The notes under the pieces: generated by a model
What the model was told of the DNA's origin: nothing
What the model saw: only the letters and a program-made list of their open reading frames with translations
Databases searched by the model: none
In this document: positions 33,505-33,974 of the stretch, piece by piece
Layout of the letters: every line of letters begins with the position of its first letter
How positions within the stretch are numbered: the stretch's first letter is position 1
Source of the DNA: Rhizobium nepotum 39/7
GTDB lineage: Bacteria > Pseudomonadota > Alphaproteobacteria > Rhizobiales > Rhizobiaceae
Direction of reading: 5' to 3'
Assembly: GCF_000949865.1 (NCBI RefSeq)
Contig: NZ_JWJH01000028.1
Location: forward strand, 1-33,974
DNA: 33,974 nucleotides
Program-made: the position numbers and the translations under genes

Positions 33505-33974
33505 TCACGACATAATCAAGCCGCCATCGACATTGATCGTCTGTCCCGTGATATAGGTGGCGTCTTCGGATGCCAGGAACGCCACGAGTGCCGCGACTTC
33601 GGCGGGCGTGCCGGCGCGGCGCATCGGAATGTTGCGCACCCACTCGGCCATCAGTTCGCCGGGCTTGTAATCGCCGAGCATCTGGCCCCAGACGCGGTCG
33701 TTGTAATCCCACATTTCGGTATGGATGATGCCGGGGCAAATGGCGTTGACGGTGATGCCTTCCGACGCGAGTTCCTTGGCAAGGCTCTGGGTGAGGCCGA
33801 CAACGCCGAATTTGGACGCGGCGTAATGCGGCGTGTAGATGAACCCCTGCCGGGCCTGGCCGGAAGCGGTGTTGACCAGGCGGCCTTTGATGCCGCTTGC
33901 GCGGAAGCGGCGGATCGCCTCCTGACAGCAGAGGAACGCGCCCTTGGTGTTGACGTCAAGATTTAAATCCCATT
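33505..33974 (-). CDS. SDR-family oxidoreductase, C-terminal part (runs off window)
   Basis: About 155 residues are seen, continuing beyond the window end. LDVNTKGAFLCCQEAI is the segment after the NNAG motif, ASGQARQG follows where the catalytic Ser lies, then YAASK, VNAICPGIIHTEMWD and TYITGQTINVDGG. The order and spacing are those of a classical SDR, similar to polyol or sorbitol dehydrogenase types. The cofactor-binding N terminus lies outside the window. It is separated by about 65 bases from the TetR remnant downstream. Confidence 0.85.
   Translation of the reverse strand, partial: WDLNLDVNTKGAFLCCQEAIRRFRASGIKGRLVNTASGQARQGFIYTPHYAASKFGVVGLTQSLAKELASEGITVNAICPGIIHTEMWDYNDRVWGQMLGDYKPGELMAEWVRNIPMRRAGTPAEVAALVAFLASEDATYITGQTINVDGGLIMS

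Noticed and set aside
1..33974. CRISPR arrays or tandem repeats
   Set aside because: No regularly spaced direct repeats were seen; only short inverted repeats and the IS ends.

Overview
The window looks like chromosomal or chromid DNA from an alphaproteobacterium, most likely Hyphomicrobiales (Rhizobium, Brucella/Ochrobactrum or Phyllobacterium type). The grounds are the alphaproteobacterial-looking end of an initiator tRNA, the gene content (Liv-type and TRAP uptake systems, many SDRs, catabolic modules) and moderately high GC. I ran no database search; family names come from motifs read in the translations.

Layout. (1) 1-2090: 3' end of tRNA-fMet with a terminator, then a broken large serine recombinase: the scar of a decayed integrated element. 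(2) 2091-6880, + strand: a decayed alpha/beta hydrolase, a GYD-domain protein, a GlcF-like iron-sulfur protein, a flavoprotein of the 4-cresol dehydrogenase/vanillyl-alcohol oxidase type and an SDR, probably one oxidative catabolic operon. An IS5-type transposase stub follows. (3) 7210-21102, - strand: the core of the window, a CoA-dependent pathway for an ortho-substituted benzoate (anthranilate or salicylate). Reading from its 5' end it has a benzoate/2-aminobenzoate-CoA ligase, a five-gene Liv-type ABC importer and a MarR regulator. A second transcription unit follows: a fused flavin monooxygenase/Old-Yellow-Enzyme protein (anthraniloyl-CoA monooxygenase / salicylyl-CoA 5-hydroxylase type), SDR, hotdog thioesterase, RidA-like protein, small cupin, fumarylacetoacetate-hydrolase-family protein, SDR and a formamidase-like hydrolase. 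(4) 21103-22482: a divergent control region and an AraC-type regulator. (5) 22770-25900: an IS1111-type insertion sequence with perfect 14-bp subterminal inverted repeats, then a decayed stretch with gene remnants, a small conserved protein gene and a strong palindrome. (6) 25912-31264: a Cache-domain histidine kinase and LuxR-type response regulator facing a TRAP transporter (DctP/DctM/DctQ), probably for 2-oxo or other carboxylic acids. (7) 31500-33974: a HipA remnant, an epoxide hydrolase, a TetR remnant and the C-terminal part of an SDR that runs off the window.

How it fits together. The Liv importer brings in the aromatic acid, the ligase makes the CoA thioester, and the fused flavoenzyme hydroxylates and possibly reduces the ring. 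Classical aminobenzoyl-CoA metabolism then uses beta-oxidation, but no acyl-CoA dehydrogenase, enoyl-CoA hydratase or thiolase is present here. The operon instead carries thioesterase, RidA-like, cupin, FAH-family and SDR genes. This suggests a different lower pathway and is the most interesting proposal in the window.
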